Positions 11,072 through 22,577 of a stretch of DNA of 64,000 nucleotides are shown here, piece after piece (positions within the stretch are counted from its first letter, which is position 1; each line of letters starts with the position of its first letter). The position numbers and the translations under genes were made by a program. This stretch comes from Perkinsus olseni (lineage: Eukaryota > Perkinsozoa > Perkinsida > Perkinsidae): NCBI GenBank assembly GCA_013115135.1, contig JABANP010000206.1, positions 1 to 64,000 of the forward strand, in the 5' to 3' direction. The notes under the pieces were generated by a model, which saw nothing but the letters and a program-made list of their open reading frames with translations, did no database searches and was not told the origin of the DNA.

Positions 11072-12556
11072 ATGGGGCAGTTCATATCCTTGCTAGTGGG
11101 TAGCCCCCTTGCCGAAGGCGTCGCTCATTTTGGTGACTACGAAGGGGACGATGATGATGGCACAGACTGGGACGAAAAATTATCTGACGACTTTGATGAC
11201 ACGCACTCGGAAGATCTCCTACAACCCGACCCTGAGAAGATGCTGAGCAATTTCAGCAGCACTGCGGGACCGTTGAGCACTCGAACCTCGGTAGTCGTCA
11301 TTGGTGGAGGCGTCATGGGGTGTGCCGTGGCCGCCTGGCTGTCCATCCTTGGCAACGAGGTCGGTTGCCTCGCCGTTGGTCAAGACCGAACCCTCATCGT
11401 TCAGGTCTCGATACTCGAGCGCCGAGTCAAACCATCAGTTGTGAGACAGAGAGTTCGCGAGCACCTGGAGAACGCTCTCATCACTTGTCGCGAGGTCTGG
11501 CCGGATATCCTGTTCGCGCCTCGTGGCGATTCACCTGAGAACAAGGAGGGCGATCACGGTCTCTCCACTGACACTCAGATCGAAGCCATTTTTGGCAGTA
11601 TCAGCAACTGGCTTGGAAGGGTTCATTGGTACGCTGGCAATCCTTAATCGCGGTAGCAGCAGCTCTGTTCTCAGCTACAACTCGTCACACTTTCGTGAAG
11701 TTGTGCGAAGCTCCCAGGTAGCCATCGAAGCCATACAGGATGATCTGCAGTTGAAACGGGAGGTCTTTCGAGATCTAAGGAGATCGAGTAAGGTCCTCAT
11801 CCCAGTATGTCATCCTAGCAAAGCTTTGTATCAGATCCTAACATTCTTCTCACCACCAACTCCCTCATCCACTCGGCCGTTGATATTTCTCGGGCAGCAG
11901 GTCTGCCAGACGGCGACATCATCGGAGTCCGATGGCTCTGGCCAGTATGCTGGATACCAATAGTAGAGCTCATAAGTACCATTCCCACGGCCCTGAGCTC
12001 CCTTCATCGTCTGTCCGTGCCTTAGCTCCGTCTATGACATGCCCTTCATTCAAGGCAGTAATGAGGTTCGTCCATTCCCAAGGTCATCGTGCATATGCTG
12101 GCCTCTCTGTCGTGCGGTGGCGAGTGCTGGGGCAGGATCCCTCGGCACTTTTTGAAATATCCAGATGTTGCGCCCAGCGACTTGTCAGACTGAAGCTGGG
12201 ACAGAAAGGTATCTTCCGTCGCCATCGCCGGTCGAGTACCGTAACTTTCCCACCTCAGATGAGCCGAACTCCTGTTTCGTGCCCACTGACATTTGCGTAG
12301 TGTGTTTGGCCGAGTCCCCGCACATCGCCAACATCGGCGCCTGCACTAACGTCTGCCTGTGCGAACGGTGTGCTATGGAGATGTGGAGAAGGTGGTAAAG
12401 ACCAGCAGCTTTGACGCCCTGCATCGCTCCGCTAGGATTCTGCTGCTCGTTATTTGCAGATCCTATATGCGCCCAGATTTTCTTGCTCATAACGCTGGAC
12501 CATCGTGCCCTCTCTGTAGGAGGCCACTGCAACCCGGGAAGTTGATAAATTTTTGA
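11072..12556 (+). CDS. 3-hydroxyacyl-CoA-dehydrogenase-like domain fused to RING finger
   Basis: The N-terminal acidic linker is followed by a Rossmann motif, SVVVIGGGVMGCAVAAWL (about residues 75-92). After a 45-base intron (about 11359-11403) the strand continues VSILERRVKPSVVRQRVREHL, then QVAIEAIQDDLQLKREVFRD, then TNSLIHSAVDISRAAG and IIGVRWLWPVCWIPIVELIS. This order matches the NAD-binding domain of 3-hydroxyacyl-CoA dehydrogenases. Where active enzymes have the G-M-H-F-F-N-P signature, this reads G-V-R-W-L-W-P, so the catalytic His and the Asn appear lost. The C-terminus is a RING-type zinc site: CVVCLAESPHIANIG, CTNVCLCERC and, after an intron, CPLCRRPLQPGKLINF, then stop. Fusion and apparent loss of catalysis suggest a sensor or ubiquitin-ligase role; that is inference. 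The exon path at 12050-12200 is uncertain. Confidence 0.7.
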
Positions 12557-13028
12557 AGCTCGATCGGAACTCTCCAGTGCTAATGGTGGCAGCTCCGTAT
12601 TAAACAAGATCATCGCCTGGCTTCTTCCTCATACCGTTACCAACAACAACCGTGGGAGAAAGCGGTACGTGTCGCAGGTTTGCTGCCTATCATTCGTCCT
12701 TCGTTCACTATTGCCTTCGTCATCACCATCCGTATCACAGTTGCAGCTCATCGTCCCACAGGCTCTTCGGTGTCTGTAAATTCTGTCTACTATTGTGTCT
12801 TCGCAGCATCATCAATACTGATTTTATTCCATCACCATTGTCTTTCTCACGTTTATCGACACTTTCCCACCTAACTCGATTCCGTGTTCACATACTGGGT
12901 GGAGTCCGGCGGGTATCATCGACGTTGCTGTCCATGCTAGCCATCCGCTGGTGTCCGGCAAGGCTAACGCTAGTACAGTCCTCGAGGCTAGTGGTTGACA
13001 TGCGCAGTGTTACTTGCTGTCAACGGTC
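12557..13028. other. Intergenic, no supported gene
   Basis: Short overlapping ORFs rich in Ser and His are present but resemble no family. Pyrimidine-rich tracts (about 12700-12880) could be the 5' leader of the downstream TMEM43-family gene. Confidence 0.3.
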
Positions 13029-14621
13029 ATGCTACAGGAGCTCGACATTCAGCGGGCTACGAGTGTGTCTTCGCAAGTCAAGAGGCTAGCACCACCTCTA
13101 CCCAGGATACCCGAGAGTATCTTTGAGAATCTTGAGGTTGAATCGAGTCGTTCTCGGAATATCTCGGCATGTGGTTGGAGCTGCTGTGGTGGTATCTTGC
13201 TAATTTTGATAAGTTTCTGGACTCTCGGCTGGAACGAGGCAACGAACTCCCCGAAGGAGAACTCACTGGTCTACGCCTTTCACCACGCCCGTAACGCTTC
13301 CTGTGACTACGTCGACGAAAATAACAACGACCATCTCATCTGGCTCAGCTGTCCGGTTATCGCCTCACCTATTCTAGCAGAAGATACGCCTCTCGAGATC
13401 AGGGCCACACTCAGTGAGGCGGGGCTGGAGCTCCGAGGCACTCAGCTCGAGTGGTGGGTGGAGATGTTGCAGTGGACGGAGGTGAAGGTCTGCCGAGGTT
13501 CGAGGAAGAGTAAGTGCATCTATCGCTACGAGAAGGCCTTCCGTCACTATGATGTCGATCCCAGTACTTTTCACTGCGCCACGAAAATACGGTCCGGCTG
13601 TTCTGAAGTGGCGCCAGCTGAGCAGCCGCAGTTGAAGTTGGCCGAGCTTGGCCGACCAGAGGTTCTGCATGGAGTGGTACGAGCTGCTCCCGACTCGGTT
13701 ATCATCGGTAACCCTCGGAATGGCTACCTTCTCAGTCAGGATTTGATATCACAGATTGACACCAAGGCTGAGGCACAGCTTATCAATGCCGATGGCGCTG
13801 CTGCTCTCCTCGGCACCCCCCGCGATCTCTACACCGACCTCACCTTCAACGAGTCCTCTGCCCGGACGTACGTGGCCACCCCTAGGCTCGGTGACCTCCG
13901 TCTACGTGTATCAGCTTCAAGGTCAGACTTCGTGTCGGTCATCGGCAAGCAGGAGGCCGGTGGTCGGCTAGGGCCCTATGTTATACCCACTATTCGCCGG
14001 AGTGAGCCTATCGAGTGGCTCCTCAGCGGAGACCATGCAGATCTTCAGTCCTTGCTCCACTATCACAGTCGGGAGGATTCCGCTGCCTTCTGGCGGCTCC
14101 TCGGTATTTTCCTCATGTGGCTGGGTACGGCCCTCCTTCTGTCACCATTGGGAGAGGCTGAGCCGTCCTGCATGGCGGTGCTGTGCGTTGCCTGCTTCGC
14201 CGGTGCTGTTCTTTCTTCCCTCCTGGCGACCATCAGTGCAACTCTATTTGCCTCTTTACCCGTCGAGCTCTTCATGGCCGCCATCGGCGTTGCTGCAGCG
14301 GTCTTCGCATGGCGGTCTTACAGGTCGTCTCGAGGCAGTTACTACGAGTACTACTATGGCAGTGATGTGAGTGTCGAGATGCCCCTCGTCGCTGGAGGGC
14401 CGTACGACGACGACGACCACGTCCACTGGTTCGAACGCCGCCTCGACAATCGATGCATCGACTCGAGCGATGATGAGGATGATGATGTTGGTAAAGGTGA
14501 GGGCTCCTGCTTGCTCGGCTCGATCCGCTCTCCTTTTCAGGTGGGCTCTCCTCCAAGGGTCGCCATCAGGGTCGACAGTCGCGGCCCTTGCCACTACATC
14601 TGCGTGAGTGACTGTGAGTGA
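13029..14621 (+). CDS. TMEM43: TMEM43 (LUMA) family membrane protein
   Basis: Multi-pass protein of the endoplasmic reticulum and inner nuclear membrane. The first ATG gives MLQELDIQRATSV. A membrane segment at about residues 50-66 (GGILLILISFWTLGWNE) is followed by a long lumenal region with family landmarks: LEIRATLSEAGLELRG, LEWWVEMLQWTEVKVC, IRSG, and GNPRNGYLLSQDLISQI. Three to four hydrophobic segments come near the C-terminus (FWRLLGIFLMWLGTALLL, then AVLCVACFAGAVLSSLLATI, then LFMAAIGVAAAVFAW), as in TMEM43. A Tyr-rich then acidic tail follows. The ORF is open to 14621, but a clean 50-base GT-AG intron (14492-14541) would shift the frame and end the protein at 14611. It lies between two other plus-strand genes with little spacing. 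Confidence 0.85.
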   Translation: MLQELDIQRATSVSSQVKRLAPPLPRIPESIFENLEVESSRSRNISACGWSCCGGILLILISFWTLGWNEATNSPKENSLVYAFHHARNASCDYVDENNNDHLIWLSCPVIASPILAEDTPLEIRATLSEAGLELRGTQLEWWVEMLQWTEVKVCRGSRKSKCIYRYEKAFRHYDVDPSTFHCATKIRSGCSEVAPAEQPQLKLAELGRPEVLHGVVRAAPDSVIIGNPRNGYLLSQDLISQIDTKAEAQLINADGAAALLGTPRDLYTDLTFNESSARTYVATPRLGDLRLRVSASRSDFVSVIGKQEAGGRLGPYVIPTIRRSEPIEWLLSGDHADLQSLLHYHSREDSAAFWRLLGIFLMWLGTALLLSPLGEAEPSCMAVLCVACFAGAVLSSLLATISATLFASLPVELFMAAIGVAAAVFAWRSYRSSRGSYYEYYYGSDVSVEMPLVAGGPYDDDDHVHWFERRLDNRCIDSSDDEDDDVGKGEGSCLLGSIRSPFQVGSPPRVAIRVDSRGPCHYICVSDCE

Positions 14622-14730
14622 ACTTTTAATTTGACCAACATGTAGTGTTCTTTTCCGCTACACCATCACCGGTCGCGTTGCCCTACCGGCCCCGCAGGAA
14701 TCCCTCAACTTCAGTTTGTTCTCAATTTCA

Positions 14731-16123
14731 ATGCTTTCTTCTCGAGCACTTGTTAGTCCCCTGTCGCGGAGACTGTTCGCCTCTGCCGCAGCGTCGATGG
14801 CGCCGCGTATGGTAGCACTCGATGCAGCGACGTTGAAGCTGCCCAGTGACTGTTGGACACGTCTCAGCGCTCTCGGTGATCTCAACCTCTACGAAGATAC
14901 TAAAACGCCCGAGGAAGTTATAGAGCGAGCTAAGGTGAGCCTTGTGCATGCGTGCAGATCTGATACCAAAACTTTCGTAACTCCTGCAGGATGCCGATAT
15001 AGTACTGACTAACAAGGTCCCTCTCGGTCGGGATGTCCTCAGCAGTCTGCCTTCCTTGAAGATGGTCAGCGTCCTCGCAACAGGTGAATGGCCAAGTCGC
15101 CCTCTCCCGGGGGTATCTTTCAACATCAGGTTACGACATGATCGACATCCGCTCTCTTCAGCACGGCCAGATCGTATCTAAATGTACCCGACTACAGTAC
15201 CGACTCGACGGCCCAGCAGACGGTAGCGTTGGTATTGGAGATATGCAACAGTGTTGGCATGCACAACGCCGCTGTCCATGCTGGCGAGTGGAACAAGGAG
15301 GGCCTCTTCTGGTGGGCAGCAGCACATCGACCAGACTCCTCGCCGAAGACATTCCCTTGTCCAGGTTCCGCAAGCACGAGATGCTCGAGTTGGGCCCTGA
15401 TATCACCATCGGCATCGTAGGGCTTGGAACGATTGGTACAAGGTGAGAGGCTCCGCTGTTCTCGTCATACTTGCCTGACTTGCCTTTCCTCAGAGTGTAC
15501 GAGCTTCTACGGCCGTTCGGTTGCCAGTTTTTGGCCTGGTCGCCTGACACTCGGAAGGAATTGCCGCAGCTCTCTTACACCAATGACGTTGGAGAACTCT
15601 TCCAGAGATCTAGTAGGATCCCCGGTGGTCTCCATCCTCTCCACCGATTCATCACCTGTTAGATTTGGTCACCCTCCACTGTAAACTGACGCCACAGAAC
15701 TACGGCTTCGTCAACGGCCCTCTCCTCCACCGGATGCAGCCGGGCTCGATCCTGGTCAACGCCGCTAGAGGCGCCCTGGTCAACGAACAGGATCTTGCTG
15801 ATGCTCTCAAGTATGCGATTCAACTCCATCGCCATATTCACGTGTTAAGACGACTATTTTCAGCTCCGGTCACCTGGCAGCGGCCGCCGTCGATGTCGTC
15901 TCTCACGAGCCCATCTCTGATGATAACCCGTTACTCCGAGCGCGGAACTGCATAATAACTCCTCATATGGCATGGTAAGAGGAAGTCCCTTGGTGGCCGC
16001 GAGAAGTATTGTGATCTCTTCAGGACATCCCCCGAAGCCCGGCGTCGATGCCTCGAAATCGCCACTAGCAACGTGGAAGCCTTCCTCAGCGGCAGTCCAG
16101 CGAACGTTGTTGCATCTGGCTGA
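14731..16123 (+). CDS. D-isomer 2-hydroxyacid dehydrogenase (glycerate/hydroxypyruvate reductase type)
   Basis: NAD(P)-linked dehydrogenase of the glycerate dehydrogenase group. The N-terminus [20 protein letters not shown] looks like an organelle transit peptide. The spliced frame reads [49 protein letters not shown], the dinucleotide loop [38 protein letters not shown], then [39 protein letters not shown] and [10 protein letters not shown]. The catalytic Arg (in AARG), Glu (in SHEP) and His (in TPHMAW) are all present, so it should be active. The end, [13 protein letters not shown], matches the family's NVV terminus. At least six short introns are needed, for example 14936-14989. A longer frame upstream of 14731 starts only with TTG. 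Confidence 0.92.
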
Positions 16124-16543
16124 CCGTATTCATCACCACCAGCAGCAGCAGCAGCTCAGCGTCGTAAAGACATTTATGATTATTCTTATCATTACTTTCA
16201 TGTGTCTCTCTCTAGCCTCTGATATTGTTTCTTACCTGAATTGGCAGTGTCATCATAATAATGACGATTCGATTAGAGCAAACACGTTCGCGAATCCTCG
16301 GGGTGTCCATCGTAGGACGGTGGCAGTTCAGCAGCACTTTTTACTCCTGCAGCCATTATTATTAATTCAATATTACTGCATACCACTCCTCGGCGAAATC
16401 ATCAGTGGCAGCGCTCATCCTGCTGATGATCAGCCTTCACAGTAGCCCAGTACGGTGTAATTTTCTCAAAGGCTCTCATCAACCCTTGGTGCTTGAAGTA
16501 GGGCATCAGCAGCAGCAGCTACCCTGCTGACCTTCACGCTCCC
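16124..16543. other. Intergenic or 5' end of the astacin-like gene
   Basis: A plus-strand ORF crosses here but is low-complexity (a CAG run near 16141-16155, AT-rich hydrophobic stretch at 16170-16240) and matches nothing. A pyrimidine-rich acceptor, CTCCCTTGCAG, ends at about 16550, so the signal-peptide exon of the next gene probably lies in this stretch. I could not fix it. Confidence 0.3.
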
Positions 16544-18571
16544 TTGCAGACACCGGACGCGGGGGACTCGGAGCCGTCCGACGCCGCCGTACATGCTAGT
16601 CAGGGTACCTTCCATGAGACGGAGATGGCACGGTTGATGAATATTGATGGCAGTCGACCGATGAAGGTAGGTCCCCGGTTCGATCCCGGCATCCGGCATT
16701 CTATTCCTTTGCCCTCTACTATTAGTTCACCACCACTGAGATCCTACGAGTAGGATACAAAGGCCATACCCTATCAGAGCCCTTCGCCGGGTACGACCCT
16801 CCCATCGCCTCGAGCGTCATCATCATCTGTATATGCAGCAGGTCACCACCCGCTAACCGTTATGCTGACATGCTCGTGCCTGACACGCTCCTGCAAGGCC
16901 AGTCGCCGGCCTGGGAGATCTGGCCCCATTCTCCCGATAAGGCGTCCGAGATACTGTAACTGTGGACCCTTTGGGGTCTCTCGGGTAGTCCGGTTTTAAG
17001 GTACAAATTCGATCAAAGTGCTAGCCCCTGTGTCCAGTCGATAGTAAAGGAAGCTATGAAACACATATCAGTGGCGGTGAGTTATGTCGCACGATGCAGG
17101 TTCGAATCCCAGGCGGGGCATCTCCACTCTGATAGGCACCATGCGTCAATTTCACCGACACAAAGCAGCAGGGCAACCCCACCAACGCCCAAGTCCTCCA
17201 CATTAGGGGCGATGATGATGTTGGCTGCTTTGCCTCTCTCGGCTACTCGACTGTCCACAAGAATGTCATCAACTTGGGTAAGGCTGCATCGTCAGTGACC
17301 TTGCATGGTAGCCCACCGGCCGCCTTCTTCAGGTCGCGGCTGCCTCAACGTCGGCACAGCATTCCACCTGTTGATGCACGTCCTCGGTGTGGCTCATGAG
17401 CATCAGCGACCGGACAGGGAAGAGTACCTGCAAGTAGGGTCTAGTGGGCCACGGTCGTCACCATACGGTTGTTGTTCGTGATGGCAGGTGAATGAAGGCA
17501 ACATCGACGGTGGAATACAGTCGAAGGACAAGGAGATGAAGATGAGCTTCCAGTGAGTCTTCGGTCAGTTTACCAGGGAGTCTGATGCTCAACTCTCAGG
17601 ACTTTACAAGGGACAGGAACAGCATGGGAAGAGACTGTCCTGAGTACACGGCCGACTTGCATGTCGCGCGCCACGAAATTAATATCACTTCCCTTCAGCT
17701 GTGCCGTACGATGTGGCTAGCATCACTCATGGGGGCGCCTGCCATTACTCCTTCGGCCGCTTCAGACGAGAGAGTTGTCCCGCGACCCTCGCCATCAACA
17801 TACCCATCAGGTCCTGGGCAAGACAGCTGGGGAGGTCATAGGCAATCGAGCCTTCCTCACAGCTCACGACATAGCCTTGCTACGAATCATGTACCATCGC
17901 CAATCATTCTACGAATAGCCAAGCCCTGTTGTGCAGGTACGGCTGTGGCGGCGGGCACTATCGTAACGGTGAGGCGCACGTCGCGGCCGCCTCCAACACG
18001 GTTTATGATATATCGGGGAAGGCACTGTCGGAGCCCGTCTCAGTAGTGTTAGCTGAGGGGCTGTTCACGGCTGAGCTGGCGTCCACAGGTGCTTAAGAAA
18101 TGCCTACTAGATGACCAGGCAACCTTCGACTGGGAACCGGAAAGGGAGGCGAAGGTGAAGCCTACGGAACCACCAACGACACCACCAACGAAAGCACCGA
18201 CAGAGCCTCCCACGGAAGCACCGGTGGAGGCGCCGACGACAACAGCAGCACCAGAAACAACGAAGGCACCCGAGAGCGAGGACCAAGGGGAGCATCCGTC
18301 AGAGCCCCAGGAAGGCGGGTCTCATGCCGTCAAAATTGCCATCTGCGTGTTCGCTTGCGTAGCCCTGGTAAGTCATCACTGCACGAACACTGTGTGTAAT
18401 TGTGTCCTTTGATAGTTTGCATTGGCTGCTTATGCTACACAAGAGCTATGGTCTCCTGAAGAGAGGGAGGCCAAGGCGAGCGTTAAACGCATCACTCGTC
18501 GTGAGGCTGCTGCTGCTGAGCAGCAGAGCGAATCATTGTTAGAGGATGGCGAACCATCCCATGAAGAGTGA
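16544..18571 (+). CDS. Membrane-anchored astacin-like (M12A) protein, probably catalytically dead
   Basis: The spliced frame follows the astacin domain: VRYKFDQSASPCVQSIVKEA, then MKHISVAAPCVNFTDTK, VLHIRGDDDVGCFASLGYS, VINLGRGCLNVGTAFHLLMH, VLGVAHEHQRPDREEYLQ, then VPYDVASITHGGACHYSFG and IGNRAFLTAHDIALLRIMY. The zinc-site pattern HExxHxxGxxHExxRxDR is kept except that Glu is Leu (HLLMH), and the Met-turn SxMHY reads SITHG. By family knowledge this should abolish proteolysis. After the domain come a Thr/Pro-rich stalk (repeats like TEPPTEAPVEAP, about 18150-18260), a membrane segment (KIAICVFACVALV) and, after an intron, a charged cytoplasmic tail ending DGEPSHEE. The start is not resolved; the propeptide probably covers 16544-16725. 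Two introns carry T-arm-like cores. Confidence 0.8.
16667..16725 (+). other. Intron of astacin-like gene with sense T-arm-like core
   Basis: This is a 59-base GT-AG intron. It opens GTAGGTCCCCGGTTCGATCC and continues with CGGCATCCGGCA, giving a 4-bp T-stem and an acceptor-like 3' strand, the most tRNA-like of the set. It separates propeptide-like sequence (GSRPMK) from the next exon. Confidence 0.65.
17077..17135 (+). other. Intron of astacin-like gene with sense T-arm-like core
   Basis: This is a 59-base GT-AG intron between MKHISVA and APCVNFTDTK, fixed by the astacin alignment. It contains GATGCAGGTTCGAATCCC followed by GGCGGGGCAT, resembling a tRNA T-arm plus the 3' acceptor strand. Confidence 0.75.
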
Positions 18572-19018
18572 ACAACGACATGTTATTGCCCTTTTGGGGT
18601 GCTTTGATTATTATTATCATCTTGTGTTTTCAAGTGCCCTTGCCGTGGGTGATGTATGAAATGTTAACTGTAACTAAGCGGTTAGAGTGTTGTCGGCTTT
18701 GCTGGCCGACGATGAGATAACAGAGCGGTACAAACTCCGTCATGTTACTTCGGAACTAAACCCACACAATGTGAAGAAGCCCTTTAGTAGTATTATCGAT
18801 GATGATACGTGTACCGTGCATGTTACAACAATACGACGACGATAACAAGTATAGTCATCGATGATAATAGAACGGTTGAACGAGACGGCGGATTCTCGCC
18901 TTTACTGTATGATGATCGTCACCTGAGACGTCGTCAATGCTCCGATGTGCTAGGAGTCTATCAACACCTCAACTGACGATGATGCTGCTGCAGTTGGTTG
19001 TTGTTGCTGGGAGCTCAT
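18572..19018. other. Intergenic, no supported gene
   Basis: 3' flank of the astacin-like gene. It is rich in short GAT/ATC-type simple sequence (several gatgatgat and tgatgatac runs at 18790-18990). No coding or RNA signal is seen. Confidence 0.3.
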
Positions 19019-22000
19019 GGCATGCAGATGTTGGACTCCTCATCGAGGACGCTCCCATCGACCTCAGCATCCGGTGAGCAATCCACAAACACATTCTCTG
19101 ACACCACAGGCCATCACCTCACCACATGGCCCGGCAACTCACCAGCTTTGATGTTCTGTTTCATCTTCTGCTTGTAAGTGTATATCTGAGAGCCGTAGAG
19201 TCCACGCCCTCGGTGATGGCTACCAAACCTCTTCGTCCAGTAGCTCATCAAATCGCCAGTTGCCGGTGCTGCCTCGTCTGCCGGTCTTGTCATTAATTCG
19301 AATGTAGTCTCTGCGTTGAAGCACTGCCATACACTACGAGTACCCCACCTACTTGAATGATTGGGTGTTGGGTGGATCCAGCTGCCCCGAGGCGACGATG
19401 TCTCCGAACACCCTGTCAACACCCTTGCCATAAACAGAGGTCAAAGATACCTTACTGGCCAATATCACAACTCGGAATCCTATCACCAAAGATGCTATCG
19501 GGATCCGTGTTGGACTGAGCCAATACCATCGATTTCCATTCCAAAGACCAACCCGGAATATGCTGAGCAGGAAAGATACCGTGCGCACAGCGAAGATTTG
19601 CGGGAGAGACGCACCTTCCGCCTGGCATCCTCTGAATGCTCATCTGTGTCCTCATCATACTCCGAGATCGGGATATCTGAGGAGCAGTGTAGACCTTTCT
19701 ACACACAGGGACGCCTGCCTACTGATCGTCGAACCTCGGCGGGGAGTCCAGACTCCTCAAGCGTTTAACCTGTCAGGCATGGACGACCAGCGGCGGCGGC
19801 CGCGCAGCTGTAACGATGGTCACCTTCCCGCCTGTTATTGTTATTCGATGATGTGCAGTGTTCTTGCTCACTGTGGTCGAGAGGAGGACCTTCCGTCCAG
19901 AGCCAACGTCCTCCGAGGATGCTGCAATGAGGCGAGAGTCTCCCGGACGCCATTCGCGGATGGCCCGAGCGAGAGAGGATGCGATAGCGTTGCGATAGAA
20001 CTCCTCCGATCCAATGCAGCATTGATTGGCCTCTTCTCACGCTTATTGCCGCTGCCGTCGCTCTGTCCGCTGCCCGCTGGTGGTATCGGGGTCGAGAAAA
20101 CCTTGGAGACCTCGTACTCGCTAGGAAGACTCTCTACCGCACACGATGGTGGAACTTGGTGCTGATGATGATGATGACCCACCGACAGCCCTCTTCACGT
20201 CCAACTCCATTCCGCCGCCCTTCTGTCCGGCAATCGGGGAAACTGACAGAGTACACACAAAGTGTCCATCACCTAGCGCATCACGCCGAGAGTTGAGCGG
20301 TTCCTGCAGGAGTTGCGGAAGGAGTGGTATCCGTTCAAAGCACGACTCATAAGCGGCTGACCATTATCATCATTGCTCTCCATCATCTCCGCTATACTCT
20401 TCCTCCCCTTGGCCCAGGCCGGAGTCGGTGGATCTACCACCCCTACTGGACTGGCATCGGGGAAGTAACCTGCAGGGCAGTGTCGACTGTTGTCTTCCAA
20501 GAGATGCCACCCGCAACACCAAACGTGACGACGGTTCGACCTTCCGTACCCGCAAAAGGGGTCTGCCGCCCTTTCGATCAGTCTAGGAGAGGAGAGCGTG
20601 CAGGCGACAACACGCTGTCGAATACGAGACCCCCCAAGCTAGGCCCTCCAAGCTAGTCCCTCCGAGCCTGCCTTTGCTCATCTGCCGCTTCACAGAGGCC
20701 GACATAGACGTAGTAGTATTGGTACGGGTAATTTGACGAGGTGCTGCAGAGGACTGCTTCTTCGCCTGCCACGCAAGTGTCAGGTCTCAGCAAGGAGGAC
20801 CCCACCAAGAAGGCACCCACCTCGAACTTGCTAGCTAGGTCCCTAACGCGAGACCGCTGTGTATCGTTGTTGGGTATCATGGCAGCAGCAGCAGAACACT
20901 GATGAAGGCAAGATGGAGGGTAGACTTTAGGGAGCGGTGGTGTGATGCTATCATAACAACGAGGAGACTCACCGATGATTGGTCCCCGAGGTTAAATACA
21001 GAATGATTGCCAATAGACCTGAGGGCAACAGAGACCATGACGACGACGTCCTCGATGGGGGTTAACGCGGCAAAATAGCGTGTCTACTACTCTTAACAGA
21101 GGCTGTTGATACTACACTGGTACGGGTGATGGTAGCAGTGGCCTTACAGTAGCTTGTCCCCAGAAGAGCGTGGCACCGGTACCGAGGATGCTGCTGCAGT
21201 GGCAGGACCCTTGGACAGGTCCTCCTCGCTCTCATCATTCACACTCGAGCAGCAGAGGGAGTCTGCTGGCACCGACGAGGAGGAGGAGGAGGCAGCAGGC
21301 GGGCCTGAGTGGTTTATCAAAGATCGGTGATGCACTGTTGCTGCCACCTTGAGGGTTGAGCAGGGGCGCAGTCATGACGGTAGGCTTCATCGGGATGGGG
21401 ACACCCCGGGTCTCCAACCATGACGGTATTTGACTGAGGATATCCTCTAGACTGAAACAGGAAGATTGGTCCCGCGCGGAGGCATCCCCAGTGGTATTGC
21501 CCTAACGTGTGGTGAAAGAGGTTGGGAGGGCGTACGGAAGAGCAGCATGGCCCCAAGATTTTGGCAATCGCTTCAAGTAGCAGGTGCAAGCGAAGGCCCG
21601 AGCTATTATAATACCCGTGAAAATGATGACAAAGTGGGACGATAGAGGCGGCCAACGGACGAGTTTGAGAGCCCTAAACCCGCTTTGTCGATGGCGTTAA
21701 GGCCATCATCATCAGGTAACAATACACCCCCTACAAATAGCAGAGGGCACAACGATAAAAGAGTCTCCCAGTATGAGGGAGCACGGGCGATTGCTCTCTA
21801 CCGAAGCATTGAGTAGCTGGTACGGTATCACATACCAGCAATCATTCTTCAAGGGATTAGGAATCGTTCACGATTTGCTTTCAGGGTAATACTGAGGGCT
21901 CCCTGATCATTCTCTCTTGATGGTCTCTTGAAGCGCCCGAGTATGCCCCTCCGCCAAGAAGCGTTTTTCCTGTTTGTAACCCCAGACCCTCAGCAGACGA

Positions 22001-22100
22001 GGGACTCACCATTGATCGGCCTCCTTCATGCACTTCTTCATCTCCGACTCCAACGCCGCCACTCCCGCATCACCTGCATCTGCTAGGCACCCGAACATAC
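19019..22100 (-). CDS. Exon-like ORFs of one or more unrecognised genes
   Basis: I do not recognise this protein. Several minus-strand stretches look coding and are flanked by GT-AG sites: RDLASKFEVGAFLVGSSLL and NYPYQYYYVYVG (about 20.7-20.86 kb), RKSIAEMMESNDDNGQPLM (about 20.4 kb), VDRVFGDIVASGQLDPPN (19.4 kb), QCFNAETTFELMTRPADEA and YGSQIYTYKQKMKQNIKAGE (19.15-19.3 kb), with a possible C-terminal exon ending DEESNICMP near 19.02 kb. A Ser-rich acidic segment lies at 21.15-21.3 kb. The order suggests one multi-exon gene read from about 22.1 to 19.0 kb, but I could not rebuild a continuous product. The stretch 21660-22000 shows nothing. Confidence 0.3.
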
Positions 22101-22577
22101 CTGCTAGATCCACCCTCCTCGGCTCTGTAGGGGAACCATAGAGAGACATTGGGGAAATGCAAGACTACACAAGGGAGGCAAGACAGACACTTACAATCAG
22201 ACAAAGTATTTTTTGCGAGCATCAAACATACAATTTTCATGATACCACCACTCGGCCATCCACTACATTGCACCTCCCGAAAGATGCCTCAGACAGGAGG
22301 CCGGTGCCGTGAGGAGCTGTAAGGCTACTGGGGGTTTGATCGCCCTGACCGGGGCGAGCGACTAATGGAAAAACCAGGCCCCGATGGATTGACAACCCGA
22401 AGAGTGGTACAACAGAAAAATGTTGTTGAAGTGAAACATGTGGTCAGAGTACTCACGCCTTCTCTTCGTACACTATCTTGGTACGATGCCGATTCCTGTA
22501 GACGAAAACTTGAGGCCTCAGTGCCTGCAGGGACGAGTATCTCTCCTTTGCGACGGACGAGTGTATTACGACGGCCA

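Noticed and set aside
14256..14594. Minus-strand ORFs across the TMEM43 3' end
   Set aside because: They are antisense shadows of an acidic, GAT-rich coding stretch.
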